64,000 nt of DNA from Asterella californica. Taxonomy: Eukaryota > Streptophyta > Marchantiopsida > Marchantiales > Aytoniaceae. Positions 63,613 through 64,000 of this stretch are shown here, piece after piece. The DNA is taken from positions 34,409,501 to 34,473,500 of the forward strand of contig JAYKYS010000001.1 in NCBI GenBank assembly GCA_036924285.1, in the 5' to 3' direction. Both the position numbers and the translations under genes were made by a program. Numbering within the stretch: position 1 is the stretch's first letter; each line of letters starts with the position of its first letter. The notes beneath the pieces are model-generated. The model was not told the origin of the DNA and made no database searches. It saw nothing but the letters and a program-made list of their open reading frames with translations.

Positions 63613-64000
63613 AGAAGAAAACTATGAAGGTTTAGACTTCTAAACTTCCCCTACATGCAAATGAGGTACTACTGGACTCACAAACGAAGTTTCAGCCTGA
63701 GATCAAATTCTGACACGGAGATATGGACAGAAAAGTTCTGAGTAAGAAAATTGCAGCAATTTCTGGTACCCAGCTGGCTATTTCAACGTAGAACAAAAGA
63801 TTGGCTCGATCAAATTCAAATATTCTCACAGTATTTGAAGTCTACAGGGTGCTGAACCTCCCTGTGAAGTTGGGACTCCTGAATGTACACAGAACTCCAG
63901 ATCTCCTCCTCTGAAGTCGCTGCTCTAGATTAAGAGCTTTCTAGACCCCTCCAGCTTCAGCGGCCGCCTTGAATTACTCAGTCACTCAATCGATGCAAAC
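63613..64000 (-). repeat. 5' LTR of B3, continuation to the right of B1
   Basis: Follows the ACGG duplication and continues the B3 LTR from 50385. Nearly identical to 47710-48100. Runs off the right edge. Confidence 0.88.

Overview
The window is a pile of nested LTR retrotransposons. I found no host gene, tRNA, rRNA or CRISPR array. The element types (Ty3/gypsy with Athila/Tat-like reverse transcriptase, a primer site TGGCGCCGCTGCCGGGGA, and Ty1/copia with an initiator-Met-type primer site) point to the nuclear genome of a land plant. A second Ty3 group whose RT box (FLDDVPIKG) recalls fungal elements makes a non-seed plant (moss, liverwort, lycophyte, fern) my guess, not a conclusion.

Layout. 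1-7470: element A, minus strand, Ty3/gypsy; gag, NC-protease and pol share one frame broken only by two UAG codons, then primer site and LTR end. 7605-8090: 157-bp tandem repeat, three copies. 8574-10838: 5' end of element G (minus; degenerate gag and LTR). 11273-26498: element C (minus), a decayed single-frame gag-pol, host to a solo LTR of family B (12852-14224) and to a 5.9-kb insertion F (15650-21589). 26512-39731: element B2 (plus), 5'-truncated, host to two solo LTRs of family C (27200-28113, 36828-37737) and a young copia element (30642-36010). 39732-41714: 3' end of a G element. 42216-about 45240: degenerate insertion H, related to D. 46137-47512: LTR end of an A-like family. 47513-50385 and 63613-64000: element B3 (minus), split by B1. 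50386-63608: element B1 (plus), with insertion D (53433-56707) in its gag-pro and another LTR inside its 3' LTR (61254-62535). Empty sites reconstructed from sister copies, 4-bp duplications (families B and C) and 5-bp duplications (F, D, copia) fix most borders.

Most interesting points. (1) F and D each begin TG, end CA, have perfect 5-bp target duplications and no terminal repeats, so they look like giant solo LTRs; each carries a long ORF, and H carries a broken one. The three proteins are clearly related: an N-terminal globular domain followed by a charged linker and coiled coil. In D and H a TATA box lies just after the ORF, so the gene sits in U3, in a position like retroviral nef or sag. 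I cannot assign the family. (2) Family B has a textbook -1 frameshift signal between protease and pol: GGGTTTT, six-base spacer, 11-bp hairpin, conserved in two copies. (3) A/F are saturated with GAAGAC/GTCTTC and D with CGAAG/CTTCG, inside and outside genes. (4) Stops in element C are nearly all explainable as C-to-T changes (CAG to TAG), with no frameshift seen.

How the parts work together: each autonomous element once made Gag (particle), protease, reverse transcriptase-RNase H and integrase from one RNA primed by a host tRNA. None of the copies is fully intact; the copia element is closest, with one nonsense codon and LTRs differing at one base of 230.
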